Shown: in pieces, positions 17,383-25,130 of the stretch
Layout: each line of letters begins with the position of its first letter
Position numbering within the stretch: position 1 is the stretch's first letter
From: Bacillota bacterium
Lineage (GTDB): Bacteria; Bacillota; Limnochordia; DTU080
Direction: 5' to 3'
DNA: 32,741 bases
Assembly: GCA_012840225.1 (NCBI GenBank)
Contig: DULU01000027.1
Span: forward strand, 1 to 32,741
The notes under the pieces: generated by a model
Database searches by the model: none
Told to the model about the DNA's origin: nothing
The model's input: the letters and a program-made list of their open reading frames with translations, nothing else
Translations under genes and position numbers: made by a program

Positions 17383-19596
17383 TTATTCATAAGTGGCTAC
17401 TATTTCATCTATCAAGATTTCCACCTTCTCAGGCACATAGGAGGCCCGGCAACTGACCATCACGGACTGGAAACTTACAGGATAGTCAATCACGCCGTTG
17501 GCATTAGTTCCGGAATGGCTGGCGAAATGCTCGATAGGAGCGCTGATATACTTCCAACCGGTCCAGTCGATCGGCTGGGCGGCTATCACCACGAATCTCT
17601 CTCCGTAGCGGTCCACCACTTGGTAGTTGATCTGGCAGCCTGAATCATCGCCTTTTACCCATAGCCCAAGGCCTTTGGGCTCTCCCTCAACCGGAAGGGA
17701 AACAGGCCTCGTGATCTGCACGATGCGGCTTGAGGCCTCAAGATCAGGCCACATGGTGATCCTCGCTGCCGGGCAACCGCTCGGGGTCGCTTCTGTAGAC
17801 AGCTCCACACTCCCCTTGGCATTGGATGCCGTCATATTCCAGCCTACGAGACCGCTCTCAAAGTTGGTCACTACCTTGGTTTTAGCGAGCGACAGCCAGG
17901 CGGCGGTAACTGTGCTTATTCCCTTCTCGCCGGCCATTTTCCCGGTGAGCTCCAGTTCTCCAGTTTGGGCAGCAGGCGGCACCGTCACCGTAAAATCAAG
18001 GACGGCCAAGCCTAAAGGTGCCAGGTCGTAGGGCTTGGAGACTTCTTCTGCTGCCCAACCCGGCGGGAGATCAAGAGTGAACGTGCCTTTCAGGGAATGG
18101 GAAAACGGGTTGAGCAGTTGCACTTTCAGAGTAATCTCATCGCCGGGAGATCCAGAGAGTCTGTCGGGCGCCACCACAGGAGAAGGCACCACCTCAATCC
18201 CCTGCCTCAGCAGATAGAGCGGACTGCCCGTCAAAGTGAGGATCACCCGCTCATCCTTTAGTTGAGGATCAAGCCGCCGGCCGTCCCTGTCGAAAATCTG
18301 CAGCGCGCTCAGGTCACCTGCTGCCACCTCCACCTGGGAAGCCGTGGAGGTGCCCAGGTGAGATGCGTTCCACAGCACGGTAACAGTGGTGTCGTCCCTT
18401 TGGAAGTGCAGCGCATAGTTGTGTGGCCCGAGGTAATCGGCTCCGGCGTAATCCGCGCCCCGCAGCATGGCAATGGCCGTCTTCATCGCAAAATACGATG
18501 GTTTCTTCGTCCCGTCGGAGCGGACCACTCCTGTATGGGTCCACGGGGGATCGCTGCAGACAGAATCGTCCACAAAGTCGCAGGCGATGGCCAAGCCTTC
18601 GACCATCTGAGTAGACAGCGCCAACACCATGGTGCGGACGAGATAATTGGCCTGATCGTCGTCGGTTACATAAGCAGTGGTGGGAAGAGGCGGTGTAGGC
18701 CAGCTGGGCCACCCAATGGCGGCCACCCACAGGCGCATATTTGTTCCAGGAGCATATACATCAAAAACATCCCGCTTGAACTCAAAGATGCGTTCCAGGA
18801 AGGTCTGCTTCGAATAGCGACTACCTACGGCCGATTCAGGACTATCGGGTAGCCTGTATAAATGCACCGGCAGAAAACCGGACAGATCTTCAGGATCTAA
18901 ATTGGCGAATACCTGCCGCGGGTAATTGGTCGTAGCCCTGGCCGACAAACCGCCGGTCATGACAGGAATGCGCGGATCAACTGCCCGGCCGGCGGCGACA
19001 GCCTCCCGGTAGACCAGGGCATAATCGGCCGGCGGATTGGCGGAATCCCAGACCCGCTTATAGTCTTGTTCATGATTGATCTCCCAGGCTTCCACCAGGA
19101 GAGGTTTGCCGTCAGATCCCAGGGCGTCGTTTTTACCGTCGCCGTTGTAGCGTTCCACCGCCGCGGCGACAAAGGCGGCGAGATCTTTCGGTCTGGGCGT
19201 TTTTAAGGCTGACGGCGAGCGGCTCTCCGCCCAAAAAGGTGTTCTGGTGATCAGCCCATGCACCTTGAGCCCGGCCCGGTTGGCTATCTCGACTTTGGCG
19301 TCGAAGGTCTTCCAATTGTACACTCCGGGCAACGGCTGGGCATTGTCCCACCGTATGCCTACCCGAATCGAGGCCAGTCCGATATCCTTGGCATATTCGA
19401 CTATCTGGGCAAAAGAGGCGCTCTTGTGCACCACATCCGGAGAGAATACAGAGACGAAATTCTCGATCCGTACCGGCTCAGGCGCAGCGCTATAGGCTAC
19501 CGGTGCCATGGCGCCGATAATACAGCATAAATAAACAATAGCGGCAACGGCCAAAACCGTTCGCCTTGGTGACTGCTGAGGCAGATTTTTCATCAC
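17383..19596 (-). CDS. secreted clan GH-A-like multidomain protein, nucleophile missing
   Basis: A 737-residue exported protein. Layout: signal peptide (to about residue 37); TIM barrel of GH39/GH5-like clan GH-A type (about 45-370); a small beta domain; an Ig-like NEW3-type domain (about 475-565, SPGDEITLKVQLLNPFSHSL); and a C-terminal jelly-roll/CBM-like domain (about 575-737, NFESGLVGW and WTGWKYISAP). In the barrel the usual WEIWNEP reads WEINHEQD (Glu 176 kept, Asn replaced by His). The usual VTEIGWP nucleophile motif reads VAAIGWPS, with Ala 293 where Glu is expected. It may be a carbohydrate-binding or scaffolding protein rather than a hydrolase. GGAGG precedes the GTG at 19596 by 7 bases; an ATG follows at 19593. 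It lies downstream of an SBP gene. Confidence 0.8.
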   Translation of the reverse strand: MMKNLPQQSPRRTVLAVAAIVYLCCIIGAMAPVAYSAAPEPVRIENFVSVFSPDVVHKSASFAQIVEYAKDIGLASIRVGIRWDNAQPLPGVYNWKTFDAKVEIANRAGLKVHGLITRTPFWAESRSPSALKTPRPKDLAAFVAAAVERYNGDGKNDALGSDGKPLLVEAWEINHEQDYKRVWDSANPPADYALVYREAVAAGRAVDPRIPVMTGGLSARATTNYPRQVFANLDPEDLSGFLPVHLYRLPDSPESAVGSRYSKQTFLERIFEFKRDVFDVYAPGTNMRLWVAAIGWPSWPTPPLPTTAYVTDDDQANYLVRTMVLALSTQMVEGLAIACDFVDDSVCSDPPWTHTGVVRSDGTKKPSYFAMKTAIAMLRGADYAGADYLGPHNYALHFQRDDTTVTVLWNASHLGTSTASQVEVAAGDLSALQIFDRDGRRLDPQLKDERVILTLTGSPLYLLRQGIEVVPSPVVAPDRLSGSPGDEITLKVQLLNPFSHSLKGTFTLDLPPGWAAEEVSKPYDLAPLGLAVLDFTVTVPPAAQTGELELTGKMAGEKGISTVTAAWLSLAKTKVVTNFESGLVGWNMTASNAKGSVELSTEATPSGCPAARITMWPDLEASSRIVQITRPVSLPVEGEPKGLGLWVKGDDSGCQINYQVVDRYGERFVVIAAQPIDWTGWKYISAPIEHFASHSGTNANGVIDYPVSFQSVMVSCRASYVPEKVEILIDEIVATYE

Positions 19597-19613
19597 GCTC
19601 TCTCCTCCAGTAG

Positions 19614-19644
19614 CCGATACCGCCGATTTGCTCGGCGGTATCGG
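19614..19644 (-). promoter_or_regulatory. intercistronic stem-loop between SBP and GH-A-like genes
   Basis: CCGATACCGCCGA (19614-19626) and TCGGCGGTATCGG (19632-19644) form a perfect 13-base-pair stem with a 5-base loop. It ends five bases before the Shine-Dalgarno site of the GH-A-like gene and has no T-run on the minus strand. That argues for an mRNA-stabilising or processing element rather than a full terminator. Confidence 0.7.
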
Positions 19645-19687
19645 TCAAAAGCTCTATCCTTGGTTCATACGGCGGCTTTCGCTGCCA

Positions 19688-21028
19688 CTATTGCGCATAA
19701 TATTCCTCAAGCAGCGCCTGGGCGTATCTTTGATATTCATCAAGCACTTGCCGGGGAGTCATCGTTCCGGAGAAGGCCGGTGTGAGGAATTTACTTTCGA
19801 CCTGCTTGAGCCGATCTTCGATGGGTATCCGCGGCAGAGGTACGCTGGTCTCCATGGCCTGAATGATGGTCGGCCAGTGCGGATTACTGGTGAAATAGCT
19901 GCGATCGAGGGAGTATCTTCTCACCGGCGAGGGACGTCCCTGGACAAACATAAACCAGCGGGCGCCCACTTCGGAGGTGGTCAGCCACTTGACCAACAGC
20001 CAGCTCTCTTCAGGATGTGCAGCGTTTCTCGGGATGACATAGCCCCAGCCGCCTTCGGTTACGCCATGGCTCTCATATCCCTCATTATGCGGTAGTAATC
20101 CGACACCCAGATCCATATTGGGATTGGACGACATGATCTGGAACAGACGAAAGGCACCGCTGATCTCCATAGCCTTGCGCTCCGTGAAGAACGCATTGCG
20201 GTACACTCTGTTGAAGCGGGTAAGCTCGTCCACTCCCCGGTTCAACTCATTGGTAAAGTCTACCATCCACTCCAGGGTCTCTATATTCTTCTCACTGTTG
20301 AAGAGGAGTTTGCGCCCATCTTCTGTAGCGTAGCTGCCTCCGTTGGAATAAGCCCAGGCAAAAAACCTGCGGTTGGCCAAAGCGTTAACCTCGACGCCGA
20401 GCTGAGTCAAAGTGCCGTCTTCGTCATAGCGATTTAGCCTTTTGGCCGTATTCCACAAATCCGTCCAAGTCTTCGGCGACTTGGCGTCGTCCAGGCCGGA
20501 GTTCCTGAACAATTCTTTGTTGTAATAGAGCAGGTTATTCGCAGCCGATCCGGTGGCATGCGGCAGAATGTAGGTGGTTCCTTTCCAGACGGCAGTCTCG
20601 ATTTCCGCCGGGAAGAACATATCCTTGCCGATCCCGTCACGGCGCATATATTCATCTAAAGGCAGAACCATCCCTTTGTCGGCCACAGCCGGAATCTCCT
20701 CCCGGCCCAGCATCATCACATCGGGCGGTGCACCGCCGGCGGTGGAAATCAAAAATTTGTCATACCTTTCCGAGGATGACAAGACAATGTGATCTACCTT
20801 GATCCATGGATACTCCGCCATGAATTCGTCCAAAACCCTTTGCATGAGCGGTACCCGGTCACCATCCCATATGGTCCAAAGGGAAAGCTGTACCGGTTCG
20901 TTTTTTGTCGCTGCCGAAGCCGCCCATCCTAAAGAAGCCACGATGCCCAACAGCAATAATCCTGAGACTGCTCCTAAGGTCGCTCTTTTAATTAATTTTT
21001 TAAAAGAGCCGATCACGTTTTGCATCAT
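19688..21028 (-). CDS. ABC sugar-binding protein, family 1, DeoR-linked
   Basis: A 446-residue solute-binding protein with a signal peptide (RATLGAVSGLLLLGIVASLG, cleavage near ASA) and no lipobox cysteine. Family signatures are LSLWTIWDGDR, GGAPPDVMMLGREE, YYNKELFRNSGL and the C-terminal HPEESWLLVKWLTT. The start at 21028 (ATG ATG) is preferred because AGGAG lies 10 bases upstream; starting at 21136 would add 36 Arg/His-rich residues before the signal peptide. It is a distinct subtype from copies A and B. The gene follows a DeoR regulator and precedes the GH-A-like gene, with a stem-loop between. It probably binds an oligosaccharide whose uptake the DeoR protein controls; the permease must be elsewhere. 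Confidence 0.9.
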   Translation of the reverse strand: MMQNVIGSFKKLIKRATLGAVSGLLLLGIVASLGWAASAATKNEPVQLSLWTIWDGDRVPLMQRVLDEFMAEYPWIKVDHIVLSSSERYDKFLISTAGGAPPDVMMLGREEIPAVADKGMVLPLDEYMRRDGIGKDMFFPAEIETAVWKGTTYILPHATGSAANNLLYYNKELFRNSGLDDAKSPKTWTDLWNTAKRLNRYDEDGTLTQLGVEVNALANRRFFAWAYSNGGSYATEDGRKLLFNSEKNIETLEWMVDFTNELNRGVDELTRFNRVYRNAFFTERKAMEISGAFRLFQIMSSNPNMDLGVGLLPHNEGYESHGVTEGGWGYVIPRNAAHPEESWLLVKWLTTSEVGARWFMFVQGRPSPVRRYSLDRSYFTSNPHWPTIIQAMETSVPLPRIPIEDRLKQVESKFLTPAFSGTMTPRQVLDEYQRYAQALLEEYYAQ

Positions 21029-21123
21029 TTGCCGTTCACTCCTCATCCCTTTTTTGGTTGTTTGCGCAATAGATGCTTCGCTTGGTGCCGACCTTCTCCT
21101 TCCTCTTTCATGAAATCTACATT

Positions 21124-21139
21124 CATGTTTATGCACGTT
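21124..21139 (-). promoter_or_regulatory. second copy of the CATGnTTATGCACGTT motif
   Basis: CATGTTTATGCACGTT matches 17264-17279 at 15 of 16 positions. It lies in the 132-base gap between the DeoR stop and the SBP start, on the same strand orientation relative to the downstream gene. Only one half (ATGCAC) of the palindrome is intact; the other half is degenerate. Likely an operator, possibly for the adjacent DeoR protein. Confidence 0.5.
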
Positions 21140-21160
21140 TTCCGGGTATAAACGGAAACA

Positions 21161-21940
21161 TCATTCGTTGTAGCTCACCGGAACAACGACTGTGCGTATC
21201 TTAAGCAATCTCAATTCTTCCAGTACCTCTGCCGGGGCCAAGTCATCCGTCACGATCATATCGACTTTTTTGATATCGGCCACATGGTACATATGGCGGC
21301 ACCCGAATTTCGTATGGTCGGCCAGCAAGACCACCCGCTTTGCGTTGGCAATTAATACCTGTTTTATTTCAGCCACCTCCGAATGGGGATCGGTAAGACC
21401 CTCTTTAATGGTGAGGCCGCTGGTGGCCATGATGGCGGTGTCGAAATATAGAATTTCCAGCGACCTCTTGGTCAACAAGCCCCACAGGTAGCCCCTGTCG
21501 CCGATCGTCCCGCCGGTAATGGTGACGGTGATGCCGGGAACCTTTTTTAAATAGGATCCGATGCGGATGTCGTTGGTTATGATGGACATTGGTTCCTGTG
21601 GCGGATCGGCCACCAGAGCCCGGGCAAACTGGTAGGTGGTACTGCCGATATCCAAAGCCACAGGCTCACCTAGCGGCAACAAGGTCCGGGCCTTGGCAGC
21701 TATGGCCCGCTTGAAGCGCAACAGTGGATCACGGTCCAAACCGGTCCTGAGTTCCCAATCCTCCACCCACGAGGCCCCGCCATGAGTTCTGGTCACCAGT
21801 CCTTTTTGTGCCAAAATGCGCATATCACGGCGAATGGTATCTATGGAAACCCCGAACTCTGTCGCCAGGGCGTTGTTGTCCACATGCCTCTCGGTAAATA
21901 AACGCTCAAGAATGCGTTGACGCCGCTGCGAAACCAACAT
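21161..21940 (-). CDS. DeoR/GlpR family transcriptional regulator
   Basis: A 259-residue DeoR-family repressor. The N-terminal winged helix-turn-helix (residues 1-57) reads SQRRQRILERLF, then VSIDTIRRDMRIL and GLVTRTHGGA, the family signature. The C-terminal sugar-phosphate-sensing domain resembles a ribose-5-phosphate isomerase fold, with LDIGSTTYQFA, ITNDIRI, GGTIGDRGYLWG and LLADHTKFG. Such proteins usually release DNA on binding a phosphorylated sugar. The ATG at 21940 follows GGGAGG. It is the first gene of the DeoR-SBP-GH-A-like set and is the best candidate to bind the nearby palindromic motif. Confidence 0.93.
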   Translation of the reverse strand: MLVSQRRQRILERLFTERHVDNNALATEFGVSIDTIRRDMRILAQKGLVTRTHGGASWVEDWELRTGLDRDPLLRFKRAIAAKARTLLPLGEPVALDIGSTTYQFARALVADPPQEPMSIITNDIRIGSYLKKVPGITVTITGGTIGDRGYLWGLLTKRSLEILYFDTAIMATSGLTIKEGLTDPHSEVAEIKQVLIANAKRVVLLADHTKFGCRHMYHVADIKKVDMIVTDDLAPAEVLEELRLLKIRTVVVPVSYNE

Positions 21941-22050
21941 ATAATTCCTCCCGGCCTAACATATTTATATGGGCTATATTCTGCAAAGAAGTCAGAGCTA
22001 CCTTCCAAACAGGCATAAACAGGCACCGCTAACGGCTTCATCAAAATACA

Positions 22051-22100
22051 ACACCCCAGCGCCGGCGGTCCAGAGGACCAGTTGCTAATCGCTGGGGTGT
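22051..22100 (-). terminator. Rho-independent terminator
   Basis: ACACCCCAGCG (22051-22061) pairs with CGCTGGGGTGT (22090-22100); a smaller GGTCC/GGACC hairpin lies in the loop. On the minus strand the stem is followed by TGTATTTTGATG, so it ends the BNR-deacetylase transcript before the DeoR gene. Confidence 0.78.
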
Positions 22101-22146
22101 CGTGTCGAGATTTAGATTTAGTCTGGGTTAAGGCACACCTGGCGGG

Positions 22147-22971
22147 CTACGGCACAAACGGGAAGAGCCGCTTCTTGGCCTCCTCCGTCAGCCTGGCCCC
22201 ATACTCGCAAACCTCAAAGCTCTCGGCAAATTCGCACGTCCCGCCCTTCTCGCCGTAAATCTGCACCAGCTTTTCCCGGCAAAGGTCGGCTTCACGGCGG
22301 TATCTCTGGCGTTGCTTGTCGGTCAGCCAAGCATACCTCTCCGCCGCATCTTTAGGTACATCGCTCAGATTGCCGTCGGCCCATGGTAGCCATTCATATA
22401 CCTGCGATTCATGGCAGGCCACCATGGCAATCTTTTTATCCACCACAGGCGTGATGTCGACGGCTATATCAGGAGTGAACGGCACCGGTTTTTTGAAGTT
22501 ATCCGAGAAGTACATAATGACGCAGCGTTTCATCGGTGCCGGAGTCAATGGGACAAAATGAGGAACATTGATTTGGTATGAACAATCCTGCACCAACTGC
22601 GAAGTGTAACGATGGTCGGGATGGTAATCGTTCGGCCTGTGGGTGAGTATCAGATCCGGAGAAAACTCCCTGATCATAGCGATCAGGAGCTTGCGCGTAT
22701 ATAGATCCGGCATCAGCTCGCCATTGTTGATATCCACCACCCGCGACTCAATACCGATAACCGCCGCGGCCGCGGCAGCTTCATCCCGGCGCCGTCTGGC
22801 CAGTGGTCCGCCGCCCATGGCGTAATGGCCGGTATGTCCATTGGTCATGGAAACAAAGAGCACCCGGTAACCGCATTCAGCCCATAAAGCTGCACAACCG
22901 CCCGCCTTCAGCTCACAATCATCCGGATGGGCACCTATGGCCATAATTCTTATATCTTCCACGGCTATCAT
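22147..22971 (-). CDS. PIG-L/LmbE family zinc deacetylase
   Basis: A 274-residue PIG-L deacetylase-family protein. The zinc motif AHPDD lies at residues 14-18, and the second histidine region at RPNDYHPDHRYTSQLV. Known members remove N-acetyl groups from GlcNAc derivatives (mycothiol and bacillithiol pathways, GPI precursors, antibiotics). No signal peptide is present. It starts 26 bases after the BNR-propeller gene stop and shares its transcript, ending at a strong terminator. In this setting it probably deacetylates an N-acetylated sugar from the same glycan rather than making bacillithiol, but the substrate is not readable from sequence. Confidence 0.88.
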   Translation of the reverse strand: MIAVEDIRIMAIGAHPDDCELKAGGCAALWAECGYRVLFVSMTNGHTGHYAMGGGPLARRRRDEAAAAAAVIGIESRVVDINNGELMPDLYTRKLLIAMIREFSPDLILTHRPNDYHPDHRYTSQLVQDCSYQINVPHFVPLTPAPMKRCVIMYFSDNFKKPVPFTPDIAVDITPVVDKKIAMVACHESQVYEWLPWADGNLSDVPKDAAERYAWLTDKQRQRYRREADLCREKLVQIYGEKGGTCEFAESFEVCEYGARLTEEAKKRLFPFVP

Positions 22972-22997
22972 TCCCCTCTCCTTTTTGCGACCAAATA

Positions 22998-24404
22998 TTA
23001 TTTGATCGGTATTGGTTCGGCATAATCCCTGTCCATCTCGGCAGGAAAAACTCGGGCGTTACCGTCCTGGTCGCACATATATAGCCGCGACTCCGACGGT
23101 TTTCTGGCATGGCCGTCAGCCCAGAAAGCATAAAACTCCGGATGGGCGTTGTGGGGCTTGCGCACATAAGTATGATTGCGCTCACTGCCGCTTGTAATCT
23201 GCTTCTTTTTGGTCCAGCTCCGCCCCTGATCGTACGAGAGCCACAGGGCTACCTCGCCACCGGGATTGTATGGCTGAGGCCCTGTCTCCGTAGGCCCGAT
23301 AATCCGCCACACCCCATTTTCTTCAATATATATGGAGCCCATGTCGTAGTTGCTGTCCGAAGTGAAAGCCGACCTAAACTCCCAATGATCACCCAGCCAG
23401 TGGGCGATGGTCCACACCCGGGGATCATTCTTGGGACCAGCTTCATAGCCCTTGCTGGTTATATAAAGGATTACGGGCCGATCCTGTTCATCATAGGCTA
23501 CGTCGTTAATATAAACCTTGAGGCCTTCTTTTTCATAATCGCGCACCAAAGCGGCATTATGCGCTTCTCGCAGAGGCAGCTCCAACCCCCGGCACCGGTG
23601 TTCATCCTCACACCCGCACTCATACTGCGCTCCATCAGCGGTCCGCCAGGTGGCCCCGCCGTCGGCCGTCTCCAGGTAATAGAGATTGGTGCGATAATTC
23701 AAGCCCAAGCCGTTCGGGTGGTAGTTGAAAGCCGTCCCCACTTTTGTGCGGCCGGCGGCACTGGTTTGATAATGCCCCTCATCGATGGCGGCCAATCTCT
23801 GCCAGGTGGACCATTCCGCTCCGTCTCTCGTGGTCATGTAACAGGTGGTACGCTTCACCGGATAGTTGTATTTGGTGAAAAAACACTGAAACTTAAGCCC
23901 GTCCGCCACAGCCGGCCAAACCTGCATATATGAGAAATTGTTCATCGGCACCAATTCGCCGTTGTCATCTCTGCGCACCGCCTTCACTTCATGAAAACGG
24001 TCGATATCATAAGGCCGCTCGCTTTTGTGAATATATGAAGGCCGGCTGTTGCCGTGCGAGGTGGAAAAGATCCAAATGTAACCTTCGGCATCGACGCTGA
24101 TGACCGGATTGTCATGCGCGTCGGAGGTGGCTTTGTTGAGGAGAATGGTGGGCCTGGGAACCACACCCCGCTTGTGATCATAATAGGAGACCATATGCAC
24201 CAATTCGGTATAACTGCCTGGGGTGGTGCCGCCGTAGCAGAAAAAGGTTTTCTCCACTTCCGGACAATAGACCGCAAAAGGTTGGTGATTGGCCGGATAT
24301 GTTCCCAACCCGCCGCTATACTTATAAACATACTCATCATGGGATGGCTGGTTCATATACCAAATGCCTCTGTAACCGGTATCTTTCTGGTTTAAGGTAA
24401 CCAT
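22998..24404 (-). CDS. BNR-repeat beta-propeller protein (BNR_4-like)
   Basis: A 468-residue protein with the look of a multi-bladed beta-propeller of the BNR_4 type. Two Asp-box-like turns are visible: LETADGGATW near residue 248 and SYDQGRSWTKK near 395. Other conserved features are GTYPANHQPFAVYCPEV near 34, HDNPVISVDAEGYIWIF near 97 and NFSYMQVWP near 155. Relatives include polysaccharide lyases and sialidase-like proteins of unknown specificity. No signal peptide is seen, which is unusual for a polysaccharide-active propeller and suggests cytoplasmic action on imported oligosaccharides. The only clear Shine-Dalgarno (GGAG) is 13 bases from the ATG. It is followed by the PIG-L deacetylase gene. 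Confidence 0.75.
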   Translation of the reverse strand: MVTLNQKDTGYRGIWYMNQPSHDEYVYKYSGGLGTYPANHQPFAVYCPEVEKTFFCYGGTTPGSYTELVHMVSYYDHKRGVVPRPTILLNKATSDAHDNPVISVDAEGYIWIFSTSHGNSRPSYIHKSERPYDIDRFHEVKAVRRDDNGELVPMNNFSYMQVWPAVADGLKFQCFFTKYNYPVKRTTCYMTTRDGAEWSTWQRLAAIDEGHYQTSAAGRTKVGTAFNYHPNGLGLNYRTNLYYLETADGGATWRTADGAQYECGCEDEHRCRGLELPLREAHNAALVRDYEKEGLKVYINDVAYDEQDRPVILYITSKGYEAGPKNDPRVWTIAHWLGDHWEFRSAFTSDSNYDMGSIYIEENGVWRIIGPTETGPQPYNPGGEVALWLSYDQGRSWTKKKQITSGSERNHTYVRKPHNAHPEFYAFWADGHARKPSESRLYMCDQDGNARVFPAEMDRDYAEPIPIK

Positions 24405-24433
24405 TTGGACGGATCATCTCCATTTATTTTTAT

Positions 24434-24453
24434 TTATGTTTCATGCCACATAA
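24434..24453. promoter_or_regulatory. inverted repeat in divergent promoter region
   Basis: TTATGT-N8-ACATAA is a perfect inverted repeat 30 bases upstream of the BNR gene, in the gap shared with the divergent membrane-protein gene. The surrounding sequence is AT-rich. A regulator site is plausible; no clear -10/-35 pair was found. Confidence 0.35.
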
Positions 24454-24559
24454 GGCAATATTAAATCACGATGCACACAACTCCTGTTGGTCTGGTAAAA
24501 GACACCAGCGAATACAAGCCGAAAAAACACGAAATAATCCGAAAGGAGCCTTGTGGAAG

Positions 24560-25048
24560 ATGGATAATAGCCTCTTCGGCCTGCCGCCGGATCTGTGGTA
24601 TCCCCTTTTTGCCGCCTTCATGTTTCTCGCCATGATCACCCTCGTCCCCCGGGATCATATCAAGCGGCTTTTTGCCTATGGGATCCTTTTCGGTTTCATC
24701 GCCGGCTGGTTGGTGACAGTCACGGGCAGAGCATTAAACCTCTTTCAATACCAGCAGATGGGGCCATTCACCTTTATCGGCTCTCCTGTCCTGGTGAACA
24801 TGTCCTGGACGGCAGCACTGGTGGTGTTCCTGCACTTCCTGCCCCACAGGAGAGATGCTTTGTACTGGCTATATATTGCCGGTTTTTCTCTAATGTCCAC
24901 CATGATCGACGACGTCACCCACCGCGTGGGCGTCCTCAGGTATTTTTTCTGGTCGAGCTATGCTCGCTTCCCATTGGCTTTTGTATGGTTCTGGGTAGCT
25001 GCCGTCTTCTATCAAAAAAGGGAGTCGGCGCCGCCTGATGCGGGATAG
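24560..25048 (+). CDS. integral membrane protein, about five segments
   Basis: A 162-residue hydrophobic protein with about five predicted membrane segments: LWYPLFAAFMFLAMITLV, YGILFGFIAGWLVTVTG, VLVNMSWTAALVVFLHFL, ALYWLYIAGFSLMSTM and FPLAFVWFWVAAVFYQ. It has no motif I recognise; small proteins of this layout are common and uncharacterised in spore-forming Bacillota. The ATG at 24560 follows AAAGGAG (24542-24548) by 11 bases; an in-frame TTG at 24551 is too close. It is a single gene, divergent from the BNR gene and ended by a hairpin at 25064. An Asp-Asp in a membrane-proximal loop (MIDDVTHR) may be functional. Confidence 0.72.
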   Translation: MDNSLFGLPPDLWYPLFAAFMFLAMITLVPRDHIKRLFAYGILFGFIAGWLVTVTGRALNLFQYQQMGPFTFIGSPVLVNMSWTAALVVFLHFLPHRRDALYWLYIAGFSLMSTMIDDVTHRVGVLRYFFWSSYARFPLAFVWFWVAAVFYQKRESAPPDAG

Positions 25049-25063
25049 ACGGATAAATAAATC

Positions 25064-25088
25064 AAGCCCGCCAAAGTTTAGCGGGCTT
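25064..25088. terminator. bidirectional terminator between convergent genes
   Basis: AAGCCCGC (25064-25071) and GCGGGCTT (25081-25088) with a 9-base loop. CGTTTCG follows on the plus strand, and GATTTATTTAT follows on the minus strand, so it can serve both the membrane-protein gene and the coat gene. Confidence 0.8.
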
Positions 25089-25130
25089 CGTTTCGTATCA
25101 TGTTCATATCCACTGTCTACGGTTCTTAAT

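Noticed and set aside
21043-21111. Possible 22-codon leader peptide before the DeoR-linked SBP gene (minus strand)
   Set aside because: No ribosome site and an unremarkable Lys/Glu/Gly-rich translation; its stop overlapping the SBP ribosome site could be chance.
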